Assembly (NCBI GenBank): GCA_001953115.1
Contig: LSSL01006790.1
Coordinates: 1-26,997 of the forward strand
Reading direction: 5' to 3'
From: Smittium mucronatum
Lineage: Eukaryota > Kickxellomycota > Harpellomycetes > Harpellales > Legeriomycetaceae
Length of the DNA: 26,997 nt
Shown here one piece after another: positions 12,601 to 25,028 of the stretch. Both the position numbers and the translations under genes were made by a program. Under the pieces are notes generated by a model that saw nothing but the letters and a program-made list of their open reading frames with translations, was not told the DNA's origin and searched no databases. Each line of letters begins with the position of its first letter. Position 1 is the first letter of the stretch.

Positions 12601-15600
12601 AAAATAAGTAAAAAATTTACGCATATGAATACAAATCTGATAAGAAAATAAAAATTACTGATATTAATATTATATTTTTCTTTTTTTTTTTGGTTTTATT
12701 ACACATTTTTGTTAAAAAAAAAGCCAAAGGACAGAAAACTTATTCTTAATAATCTTTTTTTCGAAAAGAAAAAAAAATCTTTTAATAATAGTGACAAGCT
12801 ATGAAAAGTTTAAAAAAATTTAAATGATTTTGGGTAAATTTTATTGGCAGAGTAAAAATAATTATTATATTTTATATCATTAAATTCCATGTTTTAACGT
12901 TTGTTCTACACACCATAAGTCTTTATTACCCTTTGTATACGATTTTAAAATATATAAACACATCAAGATTCGTTCCTGGAAGATGGAATAGATTTTTTTC
13001 CAAAATTTTATTTCAATATTATCGGTAAATTTTTATGTTTTCTGGGTTTTTATAAATGGCCGAAAATAGAAATTTTCTGCATTTGATTTAATATAATCAA
13101 TTTTAATCATTATTTCAATAAATGTCATCAATGTGACTAGCATTGCTTTTAATAGATATTTTAAAAATTCAAATAATATAGTTTTTAATAAATAAAATAG
13201 CAATATTCATTTAAATTAGAATTTTCCGAATAGGAAAGTGCAAAATTTAAATTGGTATCAACTCAATTCCATTGAAGTTTAGCCAAAATTACAGTTTTTT
13301 TCAAAATATTTGAAACAATTTTTTATCTTACCCCTGATTTTTTTAACATGTGTCCTTTCATTTGATCTACTTTGCACTCATTGTTGACAAAAAAAATTAA
13401 GGCCTATCAATAAGCCATAATAATTCCTGTTGGGAACTTTAAAATTGTTTAAAACTTTATTTTTATTTTTTAAAAAAATTTCAATCCAAGAAAATTATGG
13501 AAGCGTTCGTGATATGGAGATTTATAGATTATTAGGTATTAGATTTAAGGCAACATAATATTTTTTGAGAAAAATAAGAAAATACCTGTATGGGATTTTC
13601 TTAAATGAAAAACAATGGAAATCTTATAAAAAAAATTCACATAGGGGAACAAATCAAATCTTAAAATTTGCTGTTTTAAAATATTAAATTTAAAATATCT
13701 AGATACAAAAAAAATATACCCTTTTTCGAAAAGAGTGATCTTAAAAGAGATAACGGGCTGTAAGATTATTTTATGGATATTAAAAAAAACTTTTATGGAA
13801 ATATATTTGTATTAAATCAAATAGAAAAAACATGTTGAATCTTTAATTTCAGAAACATTGATGAAGAGATATCCAGAAAAAAATCACGTATTTTTTTCAA
13901 TTCAAAAAATAAATTAATTAACTTAATTTTATAAGCACAGAATTTAAGTAGGTAATAAAATTTAAATTTTGGTAACATATATTTAACAATTTAACTAATT
14001 TACTAAATCAATATCATAAAAATTAATAAAAAAAAAAATTATTAAAAAAATAAATGAACATATTTTTTACATGATTCTGGAAACCACTCAGAATCTATGA
14101 GCTATCATTCCTTATGGACTTCTAAATAAATTTTTCTAGCCCATAGTTCTCTAAAAAATAGGATCGACTTATAAGATAAAAATTTTAATTAAATATATTT
14201 AGATCTGAGATTTCCCTTATTTTTTTGGTTTTTACCCGGAGTATCTATATTATTTATCGATATATATGGAATTTACGTATATCATAAAGATTCTTTGTGA
14301 ATATCTCTTAATTAACTAAAATACATGATTTAATGTGAGCAAGTTTAATACAAAAAAATAGACTGATATTAAAGAAAAAAAAGTTAAAGGTATCGTCTTA
14401 AAAGGATGTCGTAATAAAAAAAAGAGTTCAATACACTTAATAAAAATTTAATTGTCCCTTAAAAAATTTAAAGGCATTAAATAGAAAAAACTTAGAAATT
14501 CCAAAATTGCTAAACTTTTCGAACTTTTTCACCCTTCCTTATTTTTAATTGACTCAAATCCTTGGTTATTATTTTTTTAATAATCTTATATTACTAAACA
14601 ATCTAATTTTTACTCTAAACTGATCACAAAAAGGAAAAAACTATTACACTTTTGAAGTTTCTTACAATGATTTCGAAGTAATGGGAACAGATAAAAAATC
14701 AATAAAAAAGTGAAATCTTTTTTGACGAAAAAAATAGAAATAGGAAGTTAAATTAAATAAAATACAGAATATATAAACATTAATTTAAATCATCTTACTA
14801 TAGATATTAATTCAAGATATACTATAGATAAATTCGTTCATCTGATGAAAAAAATATTTTTCTTCATTTTTATTATAAATTTCATTCATATATTTATAAT
14901 TGCCATTTTCGGAATAATTATTCTTACACAATTATAAACTATATTAAGATTTATATATACAATAATATAAAATCAAATTAAAGCAAATTTTTGCCAAATT
15001 TATTCGGAATTAGCTATATTTCACCTGAAGAAATTTTTATTGATGCATATAGAAGATAATAAAATAAGAGTACCAATAATAATAAAAAACAGCCCATACA
15101 TTTTTCTTACTCTGAAGCGGAGATAATTTAGTCAAAAGTCTACTAAAATAAAACTTGAGCCCAGTACACTAATATCTTTAAGTTGAGAAAAAAATGCCAC
15201 ATGTATATTTTTGAAAGATTATGAATCAATTAAGACGATAAAATTAGGAATTTAATACTTCATATTTTGGATTCATTTGCTCACTTACATGTTTTTTTAG
15301 CTCAATTATTTCTTATATATAATTTAAAAAACATAATTTTATGATATTTATACAATGAAACGTGACTATTAAAAAAAAATAGTCTTAAGAATTTAAATAA
15401 TAGGAGAAATAAGTTAAACCCTTTAATAGCCTTTAAATAATTTTTTATATAAATTTTTGATAAAATAAATTAGTTTAAGTGGTTTTTTTGAAATCAAAAA
15501 GGTCTTAAAAAATATTTTAAAACATATTTTCGAACTTTAAAAGTGTTTCCATATATTTATATAAGTTCTAGATATTATTTAATATTTTTGCACCTTCACC

Positions 15601-16368
15601 AAAGTATTTCTGTTTGTTTAAAAATATATTTATGTTTTCGGTTTAGTAGCTATGATATTCAGTAAAAAATAAGATGATAATTTTAAATATCATTTTCCAT
15701 TAGCGAAAAATATACATGGTAGAAATTCAAACGGCTCAAAAGTAAAAATTTTCGAAGTCCGATTTTTTCCGTCCTGAATTGTCGTAATTTTTAGCGATAT
15801 TTAATATTTTCAGAATATTTGGAACTTTTAAAAAATTGCTGTAATTATCTTGGACTCGCTTTTGATTTTTTAGACCTGAATCTACAAAATTAGTGACTTT
15901 AATAATTTATTTCGCCTAAAAAAACACCTTATTTGCTATTTTTTAAACCAAAATTAATAATTCGGATAATTATTTATTTCAATATCGGTGGTTTTAAATT
16001 TTACTTAGTATCTCATCAATATATAAAGCCGTAATTTTTAATTTTTAAGCTAAATCTGTAGAAATATAGCACATATTATATTGAAATATTGTTTAATCTT
16101 GTTAAAAAAATAGATGGGGATCGAATTTTTCTAATATCTGTTTTTAGATTATTCCTAGTATTATTATCGGCTATTGAAATTAAATTATTATTATAATTCA
16201 AATATTTTTTTTATTTTAAAAGGAGTCATGTAAGATTCTTTTTCAGAAAAGATTCTGTAGTACGGTTTGATCAATATCAGTTAGATTTTAGGTATTCTTT
16301 GACTATTTTTTAGACAAGTAATTTTAGTTTTTATCTATTCGATATTTTAAAATCATTTTAAATCTTTT
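9623..16368. other. AT-rich gene desert
   Basis: About 6.7 kb with no supported gene. Most is A/T runs and short repeats. There is an AT microsatellite near 11879-11891 and a small 7-bp stem with an A7 loop at 15364-15384. Patches with more normal complexity occur near 12900-13080, 13330-13440, 14065-14170 and 15720-16370. None gives an open frame or a recognisable protein in six frames. The last patch abuts the relic at 16369 and may be more of the same decayed element. Confidence 0.7.
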
Positions 16369-16660
16369 CATGTCGATCGATTTAAAGTTTAATTAGGATC
16401 CTAACTTTTAATCAATCCTGTTATATTTATACTCTGAATATGAGCATAAATCCTTAATGAAATATGTTTTTAGATATAAGACTCAATTAGTTACTGCAAA
16501 TAATATAAGAATTCTAGCCTTTTTAACGTAATCACAAATTTATCCTTACGATTGAATTATTGCACTCTTTTTCTATACGTAGGCAACATTATTGTGTCAG
16601 AGGATCTTATTACAGTTAAGATGATAGCAATATTCAATACTTTTTTTCAAATTTTTTCAG
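16369..16660. repeat. Decayed second copy of the left-edge repeat
   Basis: Colinear with positions 35 to about 325. Conserved landmarks are CATG at the left, ATTAGG followed by CCTAA, AATCCTGTTA, CTCTGA near 16432, and CAGAGGATCTTA near 16598, with nearly the same total spacing (231 versus 230 bp). Between landmarks many G and C positions of the left copy are A or T here; for example a CCCACG is replaced by TTTAAA and a GGTT by AATT. Some changes are transversions. There is no open frame left in either direction. The homology extends into a T-rich tail near 16630-16660. Both copies lie in the same orientation. The family is unrecognised. Confidence 0.7.
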
Positions 16661-19600
16661 AATATTTTTAAGTGAATTTATCTTACATAAAATTTCTTTG
16701 ATACAAAAAAATCTTGAAAATATAATTAATTTAATATTAAGACTAATTTTATAATCTGAGCATCTTTTAATATTGAAATTTTATAATTTATTTCTTTAAG
16801 TTTCAATACTATATATAGGTTATTAAAGATAAAATTTCTACAGTTCTAAATTGGATCTTTACCCTATTGAATTAATTTTTATTTGCTAATAATACTCTTA
16901 ATATGGTTTTTTAAAAAAAATATACATTAAATAATTATAAAAAATTAAATTAAAGTTTAAATCCTTGAAAATTATTTTTGGCTAATGAGTTATTGTTCTA
17001 ATTTAAAACTTTCTAAATATAAATTCATTTAACTTGTGTCTACTTCTAAAAACATCGGTTTTAAATAATAATTACCCTTCTCAATATGAAATTTTATAAG
17101 CGACAGGTACATAGAAAATTGAAATACTAGCAATTTAGTGTAATTTTGGTCAACTAAATCTAAATAATAAATGTCATATTTTTTTTTAAGTATAATTTAT
17201 AAAAATAAATAAATTTAATACACTAAAGCGATCTTAATATTTCAAAAAAATAAAGAAAAAAAATAAAAGAAATGACAGTTTGACAGCATATTTGGTACCA
17301 ATATATCTTCCTCAAACTTTTAAAGGCAATCTTATTATTCAATGATATTTTTAAAAAAAATTACTAGAAATATAAGATCAGGTAACATTGAAAATGAATT
17401 TACCCATATATGATTGAGATATAAACTAAATTAACCTAATTTGTTACTTAACCTTATGAAAATTTGCGATTAAAATTTTTTTTTCCATAATGAATAGCGG
17501 AATTATTCGATTTTATTATCTATTTTAAACAAAATATTCAGTTAAAATATTTAATTATTCTTTTTTGAATCAGTTTCTATTTTTTCGGAAATTTTCTAAT
17601 TATTCTGTTCTTTAATCGTGATTCTAAACTTTGATTCAATATCTTATTTGTTTTCAGAAAAGTTTTAGTCATTTGGTAAATTTTTTTATTTTTACTATAT
17701 ACAAAAGAATTATCATCAATATCCATTTTTTTTTTGGATTTTTGACAAAATATCTTGAGGTACTTGAACAATTTCTAAAATTTTTAGCCATTTTTTAAAA
17801 ATTACCTCACCCCTTATTTTCAATAATAATCTTCATTTTTTCTGATAATTACTATATTTTTCTTGTTTTTTTTTCAATGATTTTTATAAAACCTAAATAA
17901 AATTTATTATTAAACTATCTCGTTTTTTTATCGAATTTATTCTTTTAAATTTTCTATTGTTTGAATTAAGAATGTTTTTTAAAATTAAAAATAAATAATA
18001 ATTTTTTTTTTTCTATTTGGATGAAAAATATTATAGACGAAAATTTAATCACCAAAAAAAAAATTATCAAAGATAATTAATGGTGATCATTATGAATTGT
18101 CTTACTTATTTCTAAACTTATATAACCAGATTATGAAATACTGGAGAAATTTCTTTTTTATTCTGCTTAAACTTTAATAAGACTTAATTATAAATCCGAT
18201 TTCATGTGTTTTTATCGATACTGATGTTTTATATTAAATCTCAAATCATATGACTAGAAATACTCTGATAAATCTTCATTAAATTCCCAAATAATTGTAT
18301 TTAAAATCATAATAAAATATAATTAATTTGATGTTAATATTTCTTTTATTTAATAAGAAATTTTTGTGATTATAATTAGTGTTTAGTGATAATCAAGATA
18401 ATAAAGTTACATAACATTTGTAAAAATAATAAATATTTTTTCTAATATTTTTATTCAGGTGTAAAGATATGGAAAAAAATTTGAACTATTAAAATTATAT
18501 TGATTATATTTCCAAGAAAATATTTTTTATCAGCTTTTTTTTTCATATACTTATCTGGATATTAGTAGCTTAATAAATAATTTTTACATTGAATTATTGC
18601 ACTAATATTATTGAATTAGATTTTTTTTTAGAGATATTCCAAAAGCTGTATTTGGTCACTTTTTAACTTATTAAAAAAATTATCTTTGATTTGCCAAAGA
18701 ATCTTATATCATACTTCGTGTCAATTTTTTTTTTACCATTACATTTAGTTGAGCTGCGGAAGAATTTTTTGCATTATATTTAATTTTTGATAATACTTCA
18801 TAAAGTTCAGAAGTTTGATATCATATTTTGTAAAATTTAATCCATTATTAACCAAGCGCTCCTAGATATTTTTTTTGCAAGTATTTACTATGGAAATTTT
18901 TCTTGTTGCACCAGAATATCAAGCTAGATAGGTAGGATTTCTCGGAGTTTTTTATCAATATCATTTAGGTCTTATACAAAGAGTTTCATATTTCTAAAAC
19001 CTTTTTTTTTATAAATCAATTGAATAATATTTAAAATTTTATCTTATTAAATACGTCGTGAAGATTTTTTTAGAAATCATTAGATATATTAAAATATAAT
19101 TTATTTTTTGTTGCTATTACTCAAACAAAATTTATGTATTCATTTTACAAATAAAAATAATTAATCCCTTTCTGGACTCAAAAATATTATGAAATAGAGT
19201 TAAAATCCGTTTTACTTCTCAATTGGACATGCTTTTTTCCAAATCAAAAGCTTTTCATCTAATTCGATAGAAAATCCTTAAAATGATTTTATTAATTCAG
19301 ATCCAATTTACAAAGCATAAAAACTTCTGAAAAAAGCAATCATCATGCATTATTATTTCAGAAATTCCAAATTATATATAAAAAGCCACTTTTCCAAGAA
19401 TTCAGAAGGGCAGATACTTTTAATATGAGGTTTAAAAGATATATCTAATAGTATTCTATTGAAAATTTATATATTTTTCTTATATATTTATTCCAATGAA
19501 CTATAAGATAATTTATATCTGGTTACAAATGTTTATTTTATCGATATTGACGGTTGAATTGTTTTTTTATTTTACTATATATTCATTTCTCCTCAAAAAA

Positions 19601-20815
19601 AAGTAAATATTATGTCACTAAATTGCTTATTTTAATTGATATCATATTAAATAAGACTATATTAATGCAATCATAGTATATAAAGCCTAGATGGAAGTCC
19701 CAATTTTATTTTATAGAATCAAATAAACCAATAACTTGATTTTTCAATTTAGTTTTTTAATAGTGTAAAAATAAATTAAAGATCATCCAAAAACAAGGTA
19801 TTATGAAAGTAAAGAAAAGTTAAAAAATTAATTCTAGTTTTATAAGATTTGAAGGGGAAAAAAATATCCATAATTTTTAACCTAAGTATATTCTTGCTTT
19901 AATTTTAGATTAATTTTTACTCTTTTATATTTTGAACTAATTTATTTGCAATACTTTTTAACTAAATCAAATAGTAAAAGAAATATTGATTTATATTTTA
20001 TTTCGAAATAAAATTTCAGGAAGTGCGATCTTAAAAAAGCTTCTATAATTTCTTTTATAAATAAAATCGATAAATTTAGGTTAGCTTGTGTCACTTCTAT
20101 AATCAAATTACCACATATCTCTTGATATTATTTTAAGTATCTTACTTTAATTTTAATCTTCTATTATTTCTATTTTACTGATAGGTTTTATTGGATCAAC
20201 ATTTCATTTTATTTTTAAATTTTTTTCACTATCTTTTGGAAAATAAGATTTGATTAAATTTTAACCCACAATAGAATTATTCTATTCATTAAACCAATCT
20301 GGAATTTATAATTAGTTCAGATAGTTATTTTTTATTTATATTTTTTTATTAATCATTTTCGTTATTGTATATCCTTTCTAATATTATTTTTAAATCGTAA
20401 TTTTATTTTAATATTCAAAATATTTCACTTTTTTATTTTTTTAAAAGTCAGGATTTGTTTTCAATTTCAAAAATTATTAATTTAGATCTTTTTTTTAATA
20501 ATAATAAAATAAATTTATTTAATCATACTGATTTTTAAGATAGATATCGATTATAAATAAAAATATGGAATTTTCCCTTAAATTCCTGTTATAACCAGCA
20601 TCATTTTACATCAACGGATTTTTTTTTCATTAACTGAATCCATAGATAAAAATTTTGTTAAAATAAACTTATTAGATTTATCATGATAATTTTTTCTGAA
20701 TTGTGTTTACTAAATCAAAAATTCCTAATTAATCGTTTCTTGACTTCAGAAAAAAGAAAATTTCCGATCTTAAAAAATAAGGAGTTTATATTTAATCGGA
20801 TATTTTCTGTGTTTC
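16661..20815. other. AT-rich gene desert
   Basis: About 4.2 kb with no supported gene. The longest minus-strand open frame (17577-17771, 64 codons, lysine- and asparagine-rich) matches no family I know and is within what chance gives at this composition. A somewhat more complex patch at about 18840-18990 might be old element debris, but it has stops in every frame and cannot be identified. No tRNA, rRNA or long repeat is seen. Confidence 0.7.
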
Positions 20816-20828
20816 ATCTAAAGCTTTA
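20816..20828. repeat. Target-site duplication, left copy (SINE-like copy 2)
   Basis: TCTAAAGCTTTA (20817-20828) is repeated exactly at 20976-20987 after the A-tail. The preceding A could add a thirteenth base but cannot be told from the tail. The perfect match points to a comparatively recent insertion. Confidence 0.9.
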
Positions 20829-20975
20829 CCTTGAGCCAGTGCCCAGTGGGTAAGGAGCCGCTAGAGCGACAGATGGGAGTAGGATGAAATTTAATTATTT
20901 TTTCCTTTTATTTTATTTATACATAAGTTTTTTCTAGTATTTGAATATTATAAATAAATTCTTTTTAAAAAAAAA
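20829..20975 (+). mobile_element. SINE-like retroposon, copy 2
   Basis: A ~147-bp insertion of the same family as 9453-9609 and in the same orientation. The head starts CCTTGAGCCAGTGCCCAGTG and carries GCCCAGTGGGTAAGGAG, which looks like the A-box region of tRNA-Ser or tRNA-Leu. It continues with CTAGAGCGACAGATGGGAG, nearly identical in both copies. A T-rich body, TATTATAAATAAAT near the end and nine A residues (20967-20975) follow. The exact flanking duplication fixes both boundaries. There is no coding capacity and no clear B box. Most differences from copy 1 lie in the T-rich body. Confidence 0.85.
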
Positions 20976-20987
20976 TCTAAAGCTTTA
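20976..20987. repeat. Target-site duplication, right copy (SINE-like copy 2)
   Basis: Exact 12-base partner of 20817-20828, directly after the A-tail. Confidence 0.9.
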
Positions 20988-23900
20988 TTAAATATAAGGT
21001 TTTAAATAGCAATTTTTCGTCTTTTGATCATTTTAATCTACTGATATCTTCCGATTTATTTTTTTCCTATCATTAGAAATTAAAATATCTTATTTTGAAT
21101 ACTAATACCTAACTTTAGATCAAAAAAATTCTTTTTTAGGATTTTTTATTTGTAAGATTATCACGAATCAGCACTCAATTTTCTGATTGAAATGTATAAT
21201 TGTATTATTGGTGAATTAAATTTAAAAAATTGGAACTAATATGTTTTTAGAATCATGAAAATTACATAACTCTAGAAAAATTGAACAGAAAATATTTTTT
21301 AAAATATTTTTGGCAGAAAATACAGATAAAATTTTGCAAAATTTAAGATAAAAAGTTAATTTTACAAATATTTATACTTCTTCGAGTAAAATTTTTCACG
21401 AATTTGGATTCAATTAACCAATTTCATTGTGAGACAGAAATTTTTTATTATTAAAAGTTCATTTTTTTCAACAATAATTTGTAATTATAAAATTTATCAA
21501 AGAACTTTGAATTTTTGAAGCATTATTTATCCCCTTTTTAACCTATAAAAATCCAAATGGGTATTATTCTGTAGTTCAGTGTGAAGTGTAGGATTGCGAA
21601 GATTTTCTAAAAAAATCTAAATATGTTATATACTACTTATAAACTAATTTACATAAACACAAGGAAAAACTAGGAAATAATTATAGGTTCGAAATTTTAT
21701 TTGGAAAGAAAAGGTTATTAAATTTATATATTTGGCTTAATTGAAAATTATGAAGTGAAAATAGAAGAGATAAGTGTAGATAAAAGAAAATAAGTTTTAG
21801 ATTTTTTTATCAACAATTTAAAAACAATAAAAATCTTTTTTTGATATTAAAATAATAAAAAGATGAAAAATTTCTAAACTATTGATAAAATAAAATGAGA
21901 TATTTTTTTATAAATAACTAGAAAACAAAAAAATTGACCGTTTTACAAAGAAAATTTAAAGAAAGATTATAATTTTTTTATTATCAAATTATTATAATAT
22001 ATATGTGGGGATGTATAATTATTTAAAATCAAATAGCAAATGCAATATCCAAACTTAAAACTAATTTTTAGACGTTGATTATTTTTCTTAATAGTGAATT
22101 ATAATAAAATATTCAAAAATATTAATAATGATGTTATTAATATCTTTTTATAGGTATTTTTATAGACTAAAAATTTTAGTATAAAAAAATATATATCAAT
22201 TACACACGTGTTAAATAATAAGTCTCTTAATTATAAACCTTTTCAGAACCAAATTCAAAAAAAGCAACACCTATTTCGAAAAAATTAAAATACTATTGGA
22301 TATTAGTTAAATAAATCTCTAAAATAGTAAAAAAATATCAGATAAAATTCCAATAAATTAAAATGAAATTAAAAATGGATTCTTAAAAAGCAAATCAAGT
22401 TTGGGGGGAGTTGCTTTTTTTTATGCTTGTTTGTAATTAACCTTAAAAGATACATTTTCAAAACTAAAATTTGTTATTGGATTAAATATTAGATAATTTG
22501 TTTTATATTTTACCCGAGGATTCTATCTTATACAATAATCCATTAATAAATTAGATTTAGTCAAAAATTAAAAGCATATTTGTGTTTTTAAAACGGGAAA
22601 TAAATAAAATTGTTTTATATTTTGTGAGCCTTTTTAGCTTCATTTTTATGTTTATGAATTATAGTTCTTAGAAAAATTCTCTATCAGTAATTCACTATTT
22701 TACTTAGGTCGTGGAAATTCTCCTAAGAAATACTATATAGAGCATTTTTTTCTAAAATAAACTTATCTCGATACCATAATAATTTGAGTTATATAACATT
22801 TCAGCTAATTTCATTAGGTTTTCCGTAAAAATTACGTCCGAAAAATTTACTGAAAGCTCGATAAATCGTTATTATCAGTTAAATGGAGTTTATAAATAAT
22901 ATATTTTATGTCAAATCCCTTTAAATGATGGTTCGTATGTAATTTTGACTTCTTTAAAAATGGTTTATTATCTTTTAAAAGTCAGTTAGAAATATTTTGA
23001 CTTTATTAGCACGCAATCTCTCAATAATTTTGTTAAAATAGCAATGGAATGATATGGTAATATTGACAATACAAGTTTTTGAAAATTTAATCGATTCCTA
23101 TCATTTAAAACATTAATTTATTTTATGTGCTGAAATATCCAATATTATATCCTGTATATTATAGTAAATCTTAGTGGGAACATATTTTTTAAATATATTT
23201 GAAGATATGCTTTGAACAGATAAACTTTTAGAAACTATTTTTACCAGCAAAAAATAGCTTAGTAAAATCTTCCCAAGTTGGACATATTTTTTTTCAAATT
23301 AGTTTTTTTTGGTTGATTTGACTTTTATCCAATAAATTATTACTTATTTTGAAAAAAAATCATTAAAGTCCAATATTTCATTACTTTTTTCAAATTAAGT
23401 CTTGAAAAGGTGTAGTTCAATAGTTTAGAAAAAAACTTTCCTTGATGTAATAATTAAAATTATTTAATAAAATTATTAGATCATTTTAAACCAGTGATCT
23501 CCATAATAATAAGCAATAATTTTTATACCTGTGATATAAATTTGGAATTCTAGGGAAATTTATTAAAGTAATTTTAAATGCCTAATAAAATTTTGTAATA
23601 AGATAGATAAATTTTATCAGCGATAATATAAAAAATTACAGGTAAAAAAAAACATGTAATCATTATTTAGTTTGGTGAATTTAAAGCCTCATTATATGTT
23701 TTACGGATTCTATCTTCAAGAAAATTTTAAAAAGAATTAAAGCGGACTCTTTTAATAATTTTATCGATAGATTTTTTTTTCATAATAGAAAATAAAGGTT
23801 ATCAAACTATCAAGATAAAATATTTTAGCAAAAAATACTCGCTTTCAGACAGTTATTTTAAAAGATACAGAACTTTTTTTACTACAATTTTTGGCTCTTT

Positions 23901-24948
23901 TTATAAAAAGATTAAATTATAAATACAAACTAAGTCGAAATAGATTTATAAAAAAAAACATTACTTTAACTAAGTGAACATATTTTATTAGCTAAATTGG
24001 CTTCATAATTTCAATTTTTTTTTGCATAGGATATTTTATTTAAATTTATAAAATATTTCAAAAAAATATGTAAAAAATTTAGAAATTTCAATAAAATTTC
24101 AAAACAATTTTAACTAGCCTCTTCTATTTCGTTTCAGCTGCGTAAAAACCATGAAAGAATTAGCTCAAAAATTCTGTAAAATCGCTTAAACTATAGGCCA
24201 TATTATTCCAATAAAAATGATTCAAATATGAATTTTGGCCATTTCTAGAAAAAATTGAAATCAGAAGTTTCGGATATAACTGGATTGAATTATTTTTAGA
24301 ATACAGCATAGAAGTTTTAAGGTTATTCTTAACAGTTATTTTTTCAAAAAAAAAAATAATTAAATTTTGATATCTAATCTGATGGTTACAGTTACAAATC
24401 TGCCGATCGTTTCATTTCGTTTTCTATTTGGATGAGAATATTTAATAAAATGTGGTAGAAATTTTCAGACGTATATACTTTGCATAATATTAAATATATA
24501 TATAAACAGTATACATACACTCAATTCCAAATTCACTTAAATCCTCATTTCAATTAAGTCCGCAATTAATCTTGTTTTCTAGAAATTAAATATTTTTTTT
24601 ATAAAAATTAATGACTAAAATAAATTATTTAGGTGAATTTTTATGTAAGTTATTTTTTTAGTATTTATCTAAATGTGGATAATCATTGCGATGTTTTTCT
24701 TTTTGATAAAGTTACACCTAGTTTATTTATAGTAAAATATTTTATTATTATCTTAGTTAACATACGTAATTTTTGCCAATAGCATTCTAAAAAAATTCAC
24801 AGAATTTTTCGAAAATAGCACTTAAATTAGTCAAATAGAAGCAAATTTAGAAAAATTATTTATATTAAATGATAAAAACTGAATGAATTTTTTCTACTGA
24901 CTGATAATTGTAAAATGCTGTAAATGTGATCTATTTACTATCTTGAGA
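20988..24948. other. AT-rich gene desert
   Basis: About 4 kb of A/T-rich DNA with no supported gene, RNA or long repeat. An unusual G run (GGGGGGAG) occurs near 22403, isolated in the AT background. An AT microsatellite lies near 24493-24505. Open frames are short and low-complexity. Confidence 0.7.
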
Positions 24949-24989
24949 TAAGTCCGCATTTTTATTTTCTTGTACAAAATGCGGACTTA
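24949..24989. repeat. Perfect 14-bp inverted repeat beside the LINE 3' end
   Basis: TAAGTCCGCATTTT (24949-24962) and AAAATGCGGACTTA (24976-24989) are exact reverse complements around a 13-nt loop. The arms contain GTCCGC, so they are not just A/T coincidence. The repeat lies 40-80 bp beyond the stop codon of the minus-strand retrotransposon remnant and could be a hairpin in its 3' untranslated region. Alternatively, reading the minus strand from about 25008, TA then CAGTAGAAG followed by the arm resembles the end of a pogo/Tigger-type DNA transposon inserted at TA; the left side matches that idea only poorly. Structure is certain, role is not. Confidence 0.75.
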
Positions 24990-25028
24990 AGTCGGCTTCT
25001 ACTGTATATATTTCACGTTTGATATTCA

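Noticed and set aside
15364..15384. Hairpin with 7-bp arms and an A7 loop, suggestive of a terminator
   Set aside because: Short arms of this kind arise readily in A/T-rich DNA, no gene precedes it, and the organism is eukaryotic.
17577..17771. Minus-strand 64-codon open frame
   Set aside because: Composition is somewhat more mixed than the other desert frames, but no domain, homologue or start context is recognisable and its length is within chance expectation.
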